64,000 bases of DNA. It comes from Turnera subulata. Lineage: Eukaryota; Streptophyta; Magnoliopsida; Malpighiales; Passifloraceae. The DNA is taken from contig JAKUCV010002247.1 in NCBI GenBank assembly GCA_028386065.3, forward strand, positions 4,915 through 68,914, read 5' to 3'. The notes beneath the pieces were generated by a model, which was not told the origin of the DNA, ran no database searches, and saw only the letters and a program-made list of their open reading frames with translations. The translations under genes were made by a program, and so were the position numbers. Of this stretch, positions 10,099 to 24,696 are shown in pieces (the stretch's first letter is position 1; every line of letters begins with the position of its first letter).

Positions 10099-13000
10099 AT
10101 GGAAGCTACTTCTGTTTCCAAAGCTACTCAATTTCCTAAAGCAGGATTCTTCGGTACAATGTCACTTTGGGGGTTGATGAAGAAGGGGAAGGTATTGAAT
10201 GCTCCTGAATATGGGGAGGATATACAGAAGTTGAAAAGCTGTGATGTGAAGCAATTTAACAAGCAAAAAGAAGCTGACTCATTAATGCAGCAATCGCTGT
10301 TGGAGGCGATTAGTGCATGTCACTGGAGAGATGTTCTCATTTCTGGGCTGTTCGCTTTCTTAAAGATTTCAGCTGCTGTTGTTCTCCTCAACGCCTTTGT
10401 TCTAGCTAGTGAAGGAAAATCAGGTTTCAGGTATAGTGGCCATGTACTGGCGCTGGCACTTTGGTATATCAGGTCAAGACTGGTTGGTTCGAAAGTAAGG
10501 TCTTTGCTTATGGCTTCAATCTATGAGAAGCAATCGAGTTTGCAAAATTCTGGTGGGTTGATGCGATCAGGAGGGGAGACAATGAACTATGCCAGAGTAG
10601 ATGCTTATGGAATTGGCGGATTACCATCCTGGTTGCATCCGAAATGGACACCAAGCTTCCCGCTCTGCATCTGCCTTGTAGGCCTCTTTGGCGCAGTAGG
10701 GTTCTCCACATTCTCTGCCTTGATGTTTGTAACAATCACTGTCCTATTGAACACTCCAGTGACGAAGTTGCAACGAATATTAAAGTTCCTTGGGGCACCA
10801 GAGCTGGAGAGAAGAAAGCTCGGTGAACAGATTGTGAACCACGCCATCTGCATCAAGTCAGCCAATTTTTCGTGGGAAGAAAACCTGTCAAAGCCCATAC
10901 TGAAAAATGTAAGCTTAGAGGTTAGGCCTGGTGAAAAGGTGGCCGTTTATGGAAAATCTGGCTCTGGTAAATCAACCCTTATAGCAGCGATTCTTGGAGA
11001 AATTCCAAATACTCAGGGAACTGTAAGTGTTTCTTTGCAATTATTATTGTTTCTGAATCGTGAATTATATGCATCTCTATATCACTATATGTGCTTAAGT
11101 TATGGCTTGAATATAAATAACTGTTCTTTAATGATTGACCGTTTTGATTTTGCCTAATTTTGTGGGATACAGATTCAGGTTTCTGGGAGGATTGCCTATG
11201 TTTCCCAAACAGCTTGGATTCAGAATGGAACAGTACTAGACAATATCTTATCTGGGTCTAAAATGGATTGTCAGAGATACCAGGACACACTCGAAAGATG
11301 TTCATTGTTAAATGATCTTGAATCGTTTCCCTGCGGTGATCTCACAGAAGTAGGTGAAAGAGGAGTCAATTTGACTGATGCTGAGAAGCAGCGAATTCAA
11401 CTTGCTCGTGCCCTCTATCAAGATGCTGATGTATACCTGCTGGATGATCCGTTTGATGCTATGGATGCAGAGACAGCAAAAAGCTTATTCAGTGTACCCA
11501 ATTTTTTTCAGGATTGAGAAATGCTTAATTGCTTAGTTTTAGCATTCATTGAAATCTAACTTGCATCAAATTATTGACAGGAATATGTTATGGGAGCACT
11601 AGCAAAGAAGACTGTCTTACTTGTAACGCATCAAGTTGATTTCCTGCCAGCGTTCAATACTGTCTTGGTTAGTGGTTCGTGTTTTAGTCAGGGCATGATG
11701 AATAATTGAATCTTTAGGTTCAGTTATTGTATCCAATTTAAATCATACAAATATGATAGTTAATTATCAACTCATTCCAGCAAAACTAATACGGCTTTGA
11801 AATCAGTTGATGTCAGATGGAGAAATCCATGTAGCCGCTTATCATCAGTCATTGGCCTCAGGCCAAAAATTTCAGGAGCATGCCAATTCGCCAAAAGAGA
11901 CAGCTGGTTCTGAAAGAGCTGTGGTTACACCTCATAGACGAGGTTCTTCTGCCAGGGAGACCAAGAAGAATTATGCAGAGAAAGAACTGACAATATACAA
12001 AGGAGAACAACTGTATAAGCAAGAAAATAGGGTTATGGCAACTATTTTTGGACTGGTCAGTCAAGCAAAGGTAGCTTTTGCACGTATACCAAAGTTCCTT
12101 AAGGCACCAGAGCTGCAGAGCAGGAATAACAGGCAAAAGGTCAGAGCACAGAATGCGAAACACTGCATTTCTTTCAACTCAGCCAATTTTTCGTGGGAAG
12201 AAAATCCATCAAAACCCGCACTTAAAAATATATGTCTAGAAGTTTGGCCTGGTGAAAAGGTGGCCGTTTGTGGAGGAGGCTGCTCTGGTAAATCAAACCT
12301 TCTAGCAGCAATTCTTGGAATACTTCCAAGAACCAAAGGATCTGTAAGTGTCTCCTAACCTTCTTTTTTTTTTTAATTCTTTTGGTGATCTTCAGTATCA
12401 TGAATTACATATCAAGAGGCCATCCCCTAACGTTATATCTATACTTGGTCTCTTGTTAAAACGAATGCAATTAGATGTGCCTAAACTATGGCAACCTGAT
12501 TAGCCCTTCTCTTGTGTATAAATAACAGTTTTATGACGATTGATTCTTGTCCATTTTTTGGGATATAGATTCAGGTTCATGGAAAGATGGGTTATGTTCC
12601 ACAAACAGCTTTACTCCAGACAGGAACCATAGTCGATAATATTCTGTTTGGGTCTGCAATGGATTGTCAGAGATACCAGGACACACTAGAGAGATGTTTA
12701 TTGTTAAATGACCTTGAATCACTTCCTTGCGGTGATCTAACGGAAATAGGTGAAGGAGGAGTCAACTTGATCGAGGGTCAAAAGCAGCGAATTCGACTTG
12801 CTCGTGCTCTCTATAGAGATGCAGATATATATCTACTGGACGATCCATTCAGTGCCATGGATGCAGAAACAGCAAAAAGCTTATTCAATGTACCCGAATT
12901 TCCTACACATTGAAAAATGCCCTTAATTCGCTTAATTATTAGACTGAGTTGGAATCTCATTTACATTATATATTGACAGGAATACGTAATGGGAGCACTA

Positions 13001-13298
13001 GCAGGGAAGACTGTCTTTCTTGTGACACGTCAAGTTGACTTCCTGCCAGCATTTGATTCTGTCTTGGTTAGTGAAATTTAAATAATCATTTTTTGGGAGT
13101 GATTCTAGACTTATGCAATAGAAGTTTAGTCTCTTGCTAGTAATTAATCTAATGTGACGGGATTTGTTTAATCAGTTCATGTCAGATGGAGAAATCCTAC
13201 ATGAAGCTTCTTATCATCAGTTAATGTCGTCTAGCCGGGAATTCCGGGAGCTAGTCAATGCTCATAAGGAGATTCCTCGTCCTGAAAACACTAGCTGA
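10099..13298 (+). pseudogene. ABCC (MRP) transporter pseudogene with duplicated first ATP-binding domain
   Basis: It resembles plant ABCC10-type transporters, which export glutathione conjugates and related compounds. Exons with good splice sites are 10099-11022, 11173-11493, 11581-11667, 11807-12343, 12569-12889, 12980-13066 and 13176-13298. Exon 1 starts in the linker before membrane domain 1, but that domain has at least two internal losses. It then gives Walker A GKSGSGKS. After the first NBD (Walker [10 protein letters not shown]) exon 4 jumps back to the start of the same domain, giving a second NBD1 copy (Walker A GGGCSGKS, Walker [10 protein letters not shown]). The signature LSGGQ is LTDAE in copy 1 and LIEGQ in copy 2. 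There is no second membrane domain and no NBD2. Frames survive, so decay is recent or a short product is made; transport is not expected. Confidence 0.85.
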
Positions 13299-13846
13299 TA
13301 TTCTGCTGGGGAAATCAAGAAGAGTTACATATATAGAGAATAAACTGACAGAATCCTGTGGAGATTAACTGACTGAGCAAGAAGGGCTTATGTAGTGAAG
13401 GAATTGACAGTGTGTGAATCAGAGCAAAGCATACCTGCAGACAATTAATTGATGTGTTTCTGACTGATAAGTAATCAATTATGCTCCCATGATCAAAAGA
13501 TGAAAAGGGATGAGTAAAACCCTGGATAATTCATCAGAACTTATATATTTACTGTGACCAGTATAATCAATGAACAAGGCATCTGTTTCTTAATACTCTT
13601 CCAGTCTATCTTCTCAAGAACAGGTTAAAAAAAAGTGAAAATTTTATGGCAACCAATATTTTAAAGTGAGGTGCTGCAGAACAGGCGACGTGCTGACGAC
13701 TAGCTCAATTGCAGAACATGTCCAGTTTTCCAGTTGGCAGTTTCTCATCAAGTCATCTCATAATTGGCCTTTACTAAATTTAACTGTGATTGGCCTTGAA
13801 AATAATTGTTCCTAATATTCCGGCGCGGTCCTCTCCACTAAGCCTC

Positions 13847-13853
13847 TATATAA
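13847..13853 (+). promoter_or_regulatory. TATA box of chitinase copy 1
   Basis: TATATAA lies 78 bases before the start codon. The same box and surrounding CCTC sequence precede copy 2. Confidence 0.7.
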
Positions 13854-13906
13854 TTCACCTTCCATTTGCATGGTAGAGGGACAAAGTACTTCCGTGCTAG
13901 ACTTAA

Positions 13907-14830
<924 letters not shown>

Positions 14831-15840
14831 ATGAGTTGACTGGTTAATTCCTGCATTGCTTGATCTGGATGAGAAGGCGAGTACGCATCCTCATTAATAA
14901 GTATTAAGATGGTGAAGAAAGTTGAATTATGAATAAAAGCCACTCAGAGTAGAGTGATTTTGTGGGTGGTCAACCTCTTTTTTTCTTCTTTTTTTTTTTT
15001 GGTCTTTTTAATGAGGCTTGCAACAAGTCAACTTCGAGTTTAGGTTGACTTTTTTTATTTTCGATGTGTACCATGTCCCATTTTATTGTATCTGATTTTA
15101 CTTGATTTTCTCCATATTTCATTTCCAAGCAATATACTCACATCCGTACTCTTGCAAAAAAAAAATGTAAAAGGGGTGATGTCTCCTATTTGAGTCCAAC
15201 ACTAATATAAAAGAAAACATGAGATTATACTAACAATCTACATGAATACCAAGAGACTGAAGAGAAAGACATGATAAGCCAAAAAAACCATTTCCCAGAA
15301 GTTACTCACATAAAAGACCCAGCTGAGCGTTATGCAGAGAAGAGTTACATAGACAATAAACTGACAGTATCCTGAAGAGAATACTTCCATTCAGTTAATT
15401 GATGTGTTGCTTACTGAAGCAGTCAGTTATTCTCCCATGATTAAAGATGAGAAGGGATTTCCACCCTTGATAATTCATGTGAACTTGTATATTTCTTTCT
15501 GGCCAGTAATCAATAAAGAAAGGCATTCGTTTCTTAAAAATTTATCAGTTCTTCTTAAAAAAAGGTCAATAAAAGAGAAAATATATAGCAACCATTATTT
15601 TAAAGTGAGATGCCAATTTCGACACATAATTTTGTTCAAATTTTTTATAACAAGCAATATCATGCTGACTAATTCAATTGCAAAGCAATATCCAGTCCAC
15701 TGCCGGTTGGCAGTCTTCTCATTAAGTCAGCTAACTCGGCTTTCCAGAGCCCACATCTCATAATTAGCCTTTTTCTATGTTTCCTTCTGATTGGCTTTTG
15801 AAGAAGTACTTTGATAGCCCGAGGTCCTCCACAAACCCTC
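14831..15840. other. Spacer between the chitinase copies
   Basis: Holds the 3' flank of copy 1, then at 15268-15325 a short stretch resembling intron 11 of the pyruvate kinase gene, then from about 15325 the ABCC-linker relic and promoter of unit B. The 119-codon ORF at 15404-15763 is promoter sequence and not a gene. Confidence 0.6.
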
Positions 15841-15847
15841 TATATAA
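15841..15847 (+). promoter_or_regulatory. TATA box of chitinase copy 2
   Basis: TATATAA lies 63 bases before the start codon, in the same context as copy 1. Confidence 0.7.
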
Positions 15848-15897
15848 CTCGGCCTCCATTTGCATTGTAGAAAGTATTTACAAGCTAGTCAAGTTAG

Positions 15898-16812
<915 letters not shown>

Positions 16813-16814
16813 AT

Positions 16815-17212
16815 GAATTGACTAGTTAATTCCCGCATTGTTAGGTCTGGATTAAAAGACGGGTATGCATCCTCATTAATAAACTATTAAGATTAAGCTG
16901 GTGTTACTTCTTAATGTTGTGTGGATTGGTTGGTGTCTATGCTTTATCCCTTCAGCTTGGTGTTTCATAATTTGTTCAGCCTCCTAATGACTGTCTTTAC
17001 TAGTTTTTTTTTTTTGATCAAGACTGTCTTTACTAGTTAATTCCCGCATTGTTAGGTCTGGATAGAAAGGCGGGTATACATCCTCATTAATAGACTGTTG
17101 AGATTAAGATGGTGTTACTTCTTAATGGTATGTAGATTGGTTGGTCTCTATGTTTTATCCCTTCTGTTGTGTTTCATAATTTCTTCAGCCTCCTAATGGC
17201 TGTCTTTCCTTG
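16815..17212 (+). repeat. Tandem duplication of the chitinase copy 2 3' flank
   Basis: About 190 bp starting near CTAGTTAATTCCCGCATTG at 16821 recurs from 17033 (shared words TCCTCATTAATA, GGTGTTACTTCTTAATG, TTCAGCCTCCTAATG). The junction contains a poly(T) insert between 17-base direct repeats, listed separately. Confidence 0.8.
16989..17038 (-). repeat. Poly(T) micro-insertion at a tandem-repeat junction
   Basis: GACTGTCTTTACTAGTT occurs at 16989-17005 and 17022-17038. The 16-base insert is T10 followed by GATCAA. Because it lies on the junction of a larger tandem repeat, the direct repeats may be part of that duplication and not a target duplication. Confidence 0.5.
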
Positions 17213-18196
17213 CTGCAAACTGCTTCCACTTGATATTTTAATGACATAAGCTATTTTTAGATAAAAAAGAAGATGGTGTTAGTTCTAGAAAAGAAAAAGA
17301 AAGATTGAGATGGTGAAGAAAGTTGAATGATGACTAGATGCCATTTTGTGAAGTGATTTGTTTGTGGCTTCTACTGGCAAGAAGTCTACCTCTTTCTTCT
17401 TCATTTTTTTTTTCTTTTTGTTTTTTCTTCTTTTTCTGACAAGGCTCGCAACAAGTCAACTTCGAGTTTAGCTTGAATTTTATTATATCTAATTTTGATT
17501 TTCTCCGTAATACATTTCCTACATTATAACAAGAAATACACCCTCAAGCTAAAAAATTAGGGTATTGAAGGTTTTGCATTTTATTTCCCGCATCAAGAAC
17601 ATAAAATAAAAGAACAATTGTATGTGGTTAACAAAAGAAGTTGATGGTTGGTTGGACCGAAAACCCTACTTATTTATTGGTTGTAGAGGAATAATGCTTT
17701 CACTTATATCATAATCACAACCAGGTGATCTCCCATGAGGATTTTTTTTAAAAAAAAAAAAGGAAGAGTTTTCGTTTCACAAAATAATTAGAAGAATGGG
17801 TCATACACTAGGATTTTCTCGTCATATGGTTGCCAAAGCTTTGTCAAATTTCAGCTGCTTTGCAACTGTTTGTTTTTTTGGAAAAGAAAGAGGGTTCACA
17901 TTCATATAGGTACAACATAGTGTTCTGAACATCTACAATCCAATTAGTGCAGCATTCGTAAGGATACATCTCGGTTCTCCTCAAAGAATGCTTTCCGTTC
18001 AACTACACTTGTTTTTTTCTTAAATTAAAGCATCATATAACGCATGCTAAGAAAACACAAAACAAAACATGGAACAGAAAATAATAATCCAGCGAAAACC
18101 AAGAAAGCAGATAACAGAAGCCTAGAAAGTAAGCAGAACCTAATAAGCTATCCTCAGCCGTGGGTTGACAAAGTAGATCCCCCAACCTCAACACAT
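17213..18196. other. Spacer and pyruvate kinase 3' UTR
   Basis: Up to about 17490 this is the end of duplication unit B. Beyond it lies A/T-rich spacer and then the untranslated end of the pyruvate kinase gene, transcribed from the right. No gene recognised. Confidence 0.5.
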
Positions 18197-21100
18197 CTAT
18201 ACTTTTCGGACCTGAATATTATGAGTAGATTGGAACCGCCATATTGGCTGTTTTCCACTCTGAACAAGTGCGACCTCTTCTCCTTCTTTCACCATCCCTT
18301 GATTCTGTACATCAAAACCAAGAAAATGAGTGTTTTCCTAATGGCTTGCTATTGACTGACGAGCCAGACATGATAAGCCAAAAAACAATTTTGCAGAAGT
18401 TACTCGCAGAAGAAACCCATTTGACAGTTCATCAAAGACCTTTGGAGATAACTAAAAAAAAAAATGATAAAACCATCTGAGGCCTAAGCTTGTGAAGATT
18501 ATTAGGTGATAGAAAAGAAAGTTCTATCACCAACTAAAGTAGCAAGAACCTCTTATCCATCGGTCTCTGCTACAGGCACACTCCTTACCCATGACTTCTG
18601 GCTCTTGAGAAATTGACAACGCCCATTTTGAGAACCAAATATACAGTACCAAGTTCAAGACCACTAGGGATAAATCATGAAAATCTCATTAGACTGGGAA
18701 ATCTATAATTAAAATCCACTGCAGGAGAAACTATATAGCATCCTATGCAATGAAATTGTCATTCTCCGCTGCACTGATTTTGGACATTGAATTCTTTAAG
18801 CCATAACAGAGGAACCGATCACCCTCCCAATGCGAAGAGAATGTAAACTTTAAAGCCCAATGCATGCAGTGACCCTCTAAGTTATAATCTATGCAGCTTA
18901 GCAGCTAGATAAGGAAGCATTTAGAAGTGTTTTCTGAAGCTCCAAATTGACTAGAAAACATACATGAAGATCAAATGCATTTCAAGTGTATTACTGGTAC
19001 TATGTTGTCTTCGTTTACCTTAAGCGTTGATAAGGCATTTGCAAATGTTTCCTCGGCATCATCTGAAAACTGCATGTATATCGGACATACTCCCTGATAT
19101 AAAGCCAACCTCTGCTGTATCCTCTTACTGCACAGCCAGTCCGCCACCAAAATTAATCAATGTCAAACTACTGAATTGAAACACTCTTGCATAAAGGCAT
19201 TATTCCAAAGCATTGCTAACACTGAAAATTGCCATAATTTCTTAAGAAGTATCAGCTCAACCTACTCTTTATAGACGCAAAGCACTCCCGTTCCTTCAAC
19301 AGGATCATAATCATTCTAGTAACAAAATATGCTAAGGCTAATACCGTAGTTCAAAAGGGATATGATAGCTATCAAATCACTAAGGAGAAGAGCTAATCAG
19401 TGTGCCTACAATCTGACAATGGTCCATCAATCAGGGACAGCTACTGTCTTAGTATGTGTTTTTATGCTTATGCATATGATGCCTCTGTACGGGTATTGAA
19501 AAATCAGAACTCAAACAACTAACATGACTATCAGGCACAATTATAATTGATGGAACAAATGAGCAAAGGAATCATTCCAGAGCACCAATTCACATTATAT
19601 AACTCACGGAGATGAGAAACTTACTCATTTGTGAAGGCAAAAATAGTGCCTGAAGGTCGATAGTGGCTCAGTAATATAGCCATGAAACCAGTTCTGGTGA
19701 AAACAACAATTGAAGTTCCAAGAGTGTTTGACATCATGGTTGCATGGTATGCAAACATCTCGCTCATGTGATTCTACATAAAAAGAGGAAGCTTCAAGTG
19801 GGTATTAAGGGTTCAAAAATGGGAAGCAAGATAATGATGTAGAAAACAATAGAAGTTTATAACCTTAAAGGCTTGACCAAGGTTAGGTGGCATTTGACCA
19901 GCCATTATGGTTGCTTCAGTCCGTAGTGACACTGTGTGCATCACTTTAACAGCTTTCAAGGGAAACCTGCAAGGGCATGGAGTTATTTCTTTTGATAAAT
20001 AATTGTCACAGTAGCATTCACACTGACAAAAGCACACTTACTTTCCATGAGCAGTTTCCCCAGAAAGCATCACTGCATCAGCACCCTCACGTACAGCAAT
20101 GGCAATGTCCGACACCTCAGCTCTTGTAGGAGTCGGATGAACAATCATGCTTTCCAGCATATTGGTTGCTACTATAACAGCCTTCCCCATGCTTCGGCAC
20201 AGCCTGATAATCTCTTCCTACAAATTGAAAAGGAGAACCAGAAACTTCATGTCCATAGCAGGGTGCCCGATTGTTCGTTATTTTATCATTACTCTCCCCA
20301 GAAACTTAGATCACATATTCATAGAAAGATAACCCTACCTGCAGAAGTGGGACTTCTTCGATAGGAAGCTCTGCACCAAGATCTCCTCTTGCAACCATTG
20401 CCTGAGTTAAAAAGACTACTTATTACTTTCTGCATAGTGGATTATGCAGTGGATGGATGGTATGCACTTTAATCCAACAAATAAAAGTTAAATTAATCAA
20501 GTAGAGGTCAGAGAGTAGATTTTTCTTAACTGACAAATGAAAAGGAAATTTGCATAACAATTCCAGATCAGTGTCATATGATAGGCTTGATTTTAAGAAA
20601 AAGTAGGACCCCAGCAAGGGATACAGTCCGAGTTAGCTACACTGGAACAAACCGTTCTTCTTTTCATTAATATAAAAGGACACCAACCCATATCCTGAAG
20701 AAATAAGTTTACAAAGTATAACATTCAATCTCTTACTGTTCAACTTGACTATGTTTAAGACCAACCACAATTATTAATTCTCATATGCTGCATTTAAATA
20801 GTCCACGAACATATTAAAACTCAAAGACGCGTGCAAAGATTCTGTGAATTACCCCATCAGATGCTGTGATTATCGAATGTAAATTTGGTATAGAATCTGC
20901 ACTTTCAATTTTTACGATCACATGTATATCAGCACCACAACCTGCCGAAATAGAAGAAAAAGCATTGTGGACGTTAATTTATCATGTATAAAATTGAGAA
21001 TCATTTTTGTAAATGTCAGAAACAAGATATTACTGTTTAGATAATTCTTTAACTCGTGAACAACTTGTGCATCTTTGACAAAGGAAACTGCATAAAAATC

Positions 21101-22881
21101 AACTTTGTTGTCCACTCCAAATTTGATATCATCCCAATCCTTGTCTGCAGCAGAAAAATTGGAGCCATTATGCCCATTTGCAAATAAACCACCTTTCTAC
21201 CAGCATGCACACGTAAAGGAAGCAAATACAGGAAAAAGAACTTCGAAAAAATTAAGGCGTCAGTGGTAATTAAGGCTCAACCAGTTATAGAAGGCAGTGT
21301 TGCACTTTTCCCTCGCACATTTAGATGACGCCTAGACTTGAGTTCCCCTCCATCAATAACTTCACATTTCACAGAATCTTCTGTCTTGGACTTCACCAAG
21401 AAAGACATCATGCCACCTGGAGATACGAATCCAAATTTAGCTTATCCAATAATTAAAAGCATAACCAAAATGAACAGATAAGGAAATACAGGATATGTTA
21501 TTGATATGTTTCTCAATTGCATACAGGAAAAGAAAAAAAAAAATCTCAAACTCTATGTCGAATAGAATGTAATACAAGCCGGCCCTGAAGTAAACATCTA
21601 ATCATGCCATCGAGATGAATGCTGATGATTTCAAGTTCAACTATACTACCATAAATCACTGAAGTGTGGAACACCCCAAGAGTTGCATAAACCTCAAAGC
21701 ATACTGTGAAGCCAAAATGCACTTAAGATCTCCCAACCTGACAACACAATTCCAACCTCTAAACTAGAGAGCACAAGATTCTTTTCGAATACAAAATCCT
21801 ATTCGCGTTCCATATCCATGTTACAGACTGGTGCTCATTCTTCCATCATCTACCTGAGCAGTTTTCAACCCAGACACCAAAACACATCACATTTTCACAA
21901 AGTACAGAACACATCAAATTTACACATCGAAGCTCCAGTTCATTTCTTGGTTGCACCTAAAAGGCAGCAAGGAGTGCGTCAACATACCGTCAACAAGAAG
22001 CATGTCACCCACTTCGACATCATTAACGAAATCATCATAGTTAACACTGACACACTCAGCCGTGCCGACCCCTCTCCGGATCGTAAAAGTAAACTCCTGT
22101 CCAGAGGATAACATTATCGGCTGAGGCAAGTCACCACTCCTAACCTCAGGACCCTGAAAGAAAACAACAGCGGGAAATAATTATATCAACCAAAAAAAAA
22201 TCACGAGAAACAGAAAACAGAGAGCACGGAAGAAAGAAACAAAAGTTTTGCCAGGCAAGTTACCTTGGTGTCGAGCATAATTGCGATGACATTGTCTTTG
22301 TTCTGGGCATTATACTCCTTGACCAGGTCAATCACTTTCTGGTGCGAGGCGTGGTCTCCGTGAGACATGTTCAGCCGAGCCACGTTCATTCCGGTCTCTG
22401 CCAGCTTCCAGATCATCTCCCTCGTGTTGGTCGACGGCCCAATGGTGCACACGATCTTCGTCTTGCGCCTCACCGTCGGCTTCGACCACATCCCGGCAAC
22501 CGACGTGTCGCCTAATTGCTGCAGATGCAGGAATTGCTCCTCCACCTGGCCACAGAAAATCCACCCCTCCCCTTAAAAAACAAACTAAAAGCAAAGTCAA
22601 GCCGTTAACGGAAACAAAATGAAAAAGACCTTTGGCGTGTCCTCAGGTGAGACCGGGATGACTTGAGCCTCCACACCGGTGGATCTTGCTTGAATGATTC
22701 TTCTGCGGGAGAATGCAGCAGTGAGGTTGTGTTGCCTTTTCTTCTTCGCCGCCTCGCGTGCGAGTAGCTTTGAAGAGAAGCTAGCCGGCTTCAGGTTATC
22801 AGCTCGGCTTTGTAGGGATCCAGAGGAGGCGGGGCACAGGAGCGAGCCGTTAATTGACCTGGTGGCGACCACTTGAGCCAT
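18197..22881 (-). CDS. PKP-BETA1: Plastidial pyruvate kinase, beta subunit
   Basis: Makes pyruvate and ATP from phosphoenolpyruvate and ADP in plastids, feeding fatty-acid synthesis; works as a complex with the alpha subunit. Twelve exons: 22881-22630, 22545-22264, 22153-21988, 21416-21282, 21144-21034, 20941-20853, 20401-20339, 20217-20042, 19966-19864, 19773-19625, 19127-19019, 18304-18197. They sum to 1743 nt, 580 aa in frame, close to the 579 aa of the Arabidopsis protein. Residues 1 to about 65 are a Ser/Arg-rich transit peptide. Then follow TIGPST, the barrel with [14 protein letters not shown] (catalytic Lys), the signature [12 protein letters not shown] and ATNMLESM, and the C-terminal [12 protein letters not shown]...VRKV. 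All key residues are kept. The 5' leader has a CT repeat. It is divergent from TIMELESS. Confidence 0.95.
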
Positions 22882-22886
22882 TGTGT

Positions 22887-22908
22887 AGAGAGAGAGAGAG
22901 AGAGAGAG
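22887..22908 (-). repeat. (CT)11 in the pyruvate kinase 5' leader
   Basis: (AG)11 on the plus strand begins 5 bases before the start codon, so the sense leader is CT-rich. Pyrimidine patches of this kind are common in plant core promoters and leaders; the length is likely to be polymorphic. Confidence 0.85.
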
Positions 22909-23423
22909 GACAGGCGCGTGTTCAGGGGAGAAGAGAGTGAAGTGAGGGTGTTCTATTTAGGAAGGAAAGCAGCGAGAGTTGGAGAAATCGCTGCTAAATT
23001 TGGCGGAAATCGCAAGGTGAAGGATAGAGAGTTGGGGTGGGGGAGGGAGTGGGGACTTGTTTTGGGGGAGCTTAGTTTGTATCGAAGAGGAAAGGAAAGG
23101 AAATGATGGTTTTTTGGGGGTTTTAGGTAGTTAGGGGGTACGTTTGCGGGTTTGCGCTAAAGTTTTAGTTATTCAAAACGGTTGGCGTTTTGCCAAATCA
23201 GAAAGCGTACAACTGTCGTGTGGGAAAGCGACGCCGTTCTGTAGCTGAAATCATGCGATTTATTTTATGGCGAACACGCGCTTGTGCAGGTTTTTAATAT
23301 TCTTAGGTCGGGTTTGGTTGGACCGAAATAAGTAGGAAATGAGAATTTGAACAATTCATTCATTCCCTTATTATTTTTCATCTTTTTTCTTCTATCACAT
23401 CTCAAAATCTCATCATTATAATA

Positions 23424-24094
23424 CTTGATGTTGGGTTAGGTCCAAATCAAGTACAAACCCATATTGACCAATTATTAAATGTGAGTCAAATTATGGGGAG
23501 TTAAAGTTAGAGGACCAACTTATTAAAGTCCTTTTATTTTCACATGAACAAAAAGGCAAGTGTGCCTTTAATGATGTGAGCAAATATTAGAAAGTGAGAA
23601 GGAGTTTTGGCCGAGATGAGAAAGAAGAAAAAGGGGGAGTGTTCCTCATCTTTACAAGCCTTGATCAGATAGCAAACGATGTCCGATTTGGATAAAATTT
23701 CAGTATGTTGTTCTCCTCTTCAAGCTCTACAAGGTGAACAAAGCGAATGTGTTGTGAAGTTTCATGTTTTGGGTGTCTATGTTTACCCACTTTGTGAGAC
23801 TTACCCACTTCTCCACCCTAATTGTTGCTAGAAATCCACTTATGTAGAGAGGAACCTTGATTGTAAACCTCATTATTACTTATGATAGTGGAGATTGACG
23901 GACTTCGGTCTTGTGGTTTTTACCCTGTCTTGGGGGTTCTCCGCGTATATTCGGTGTTGTGATTGTTTGGTTGTTATTGATATCTCACTTTGGTTGCGCA
24001 AAGAGGATAAAGCATTTAACTGGATTGTTTCGCTGCATATTTAATTCCGGTTAAATTATGTTGTATTGAATTGGTGTTTTTCCTCATCACTTGA
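23424..24094 (+). mobile_element. Solo LTR with 5-bp target duplication
   Basis: A 661-bp segment (23429-24089) starts TGTTGGGTTAGG and ends TCCTCATCA. It is flanked by CTTGA on both sides (23424-23428 and 24090-24094). The inside looks like a Copia LTR (CTTCGGTCTTGTGGTTTTTACCC, split here by my reading, near 23905). There are no inner regions, so recombination between two LTRs probably removed the body. Strand is uncertain. Confidence 0.75.
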
Positions 24095-24448
24095 TTAGGC
24101 ATTCTATCATAACTTGAGCTAGATAATGCAGAAAGTTAAGAGATTTTTTTTAGAACTTTGTAGAGGAGCCCAAAATCCAATTATGTTGTCTAGAAGTCAA
24201 GAATGCACCTGCAAGTATCTAGCCAAAAAACAAGAAAAGTTAAAGCTTGGAGTGCAAGTAAAGAATTATATTTCCATTCAACGTATGAGACCTTTGGACG
24301 ACCTCCAGCACTAAAATCAGTATAAATAGACTCCTAGGGTCGAAATAATCAGGAGGCCAAGTTCAGAGAACGAGCTCTGCCGAATTGTTTAGGTTTTAGA
24401 TCTTACACACTAGTAAGGTTAGGTTTTCTATTCTTTTTTATTCTATAG

Positions 24449-24696
24449 GTGGTGCTGAATTCCTCCTCCTATTTAGAGGATTATTCCCGTTCTGACTCGT
24501 TGGCAGCTAATATGGTTGCTGACTCGTTGGCAACTTTGGATTTCTCATGTTCTGTTGGCTTACGTTATTTAGACTCTGCACCGCTTTCTACTTTATCTTT
24601 TCTTTCAGCTGATGCTTTGCATGTAACTCAATTACGTTATGTTCCTGCTACTTAATTTCAATAATAGGCCTTGAGCCATCCTTATAACCAAAAAAG
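24449..24696 (+). mobile_element. 3' end of a LINE (RNase H end and 3' UTR)
   Basis: The ORF at 24449-24655 contains ANMVADSLATLDFS and LSADALHVTQLRY, matching the pattern at the C-terminus of plant LINE RNase H domains (NxxADxLA then L.ADALG). It is followed by TTTCAATAATAGGCC and ends CCTTATAACC with a short A run. The body is missing. Resemblance only; a translated search is needed. Confidence 0.45.

Noticed and set aside
15404..15763. 119-codon ORF upstream of chitinase copy 2
   Set aside because: It lies in duplicated promoter sequence whose other copy (13.4-13.8 kb) has no matching open frame.
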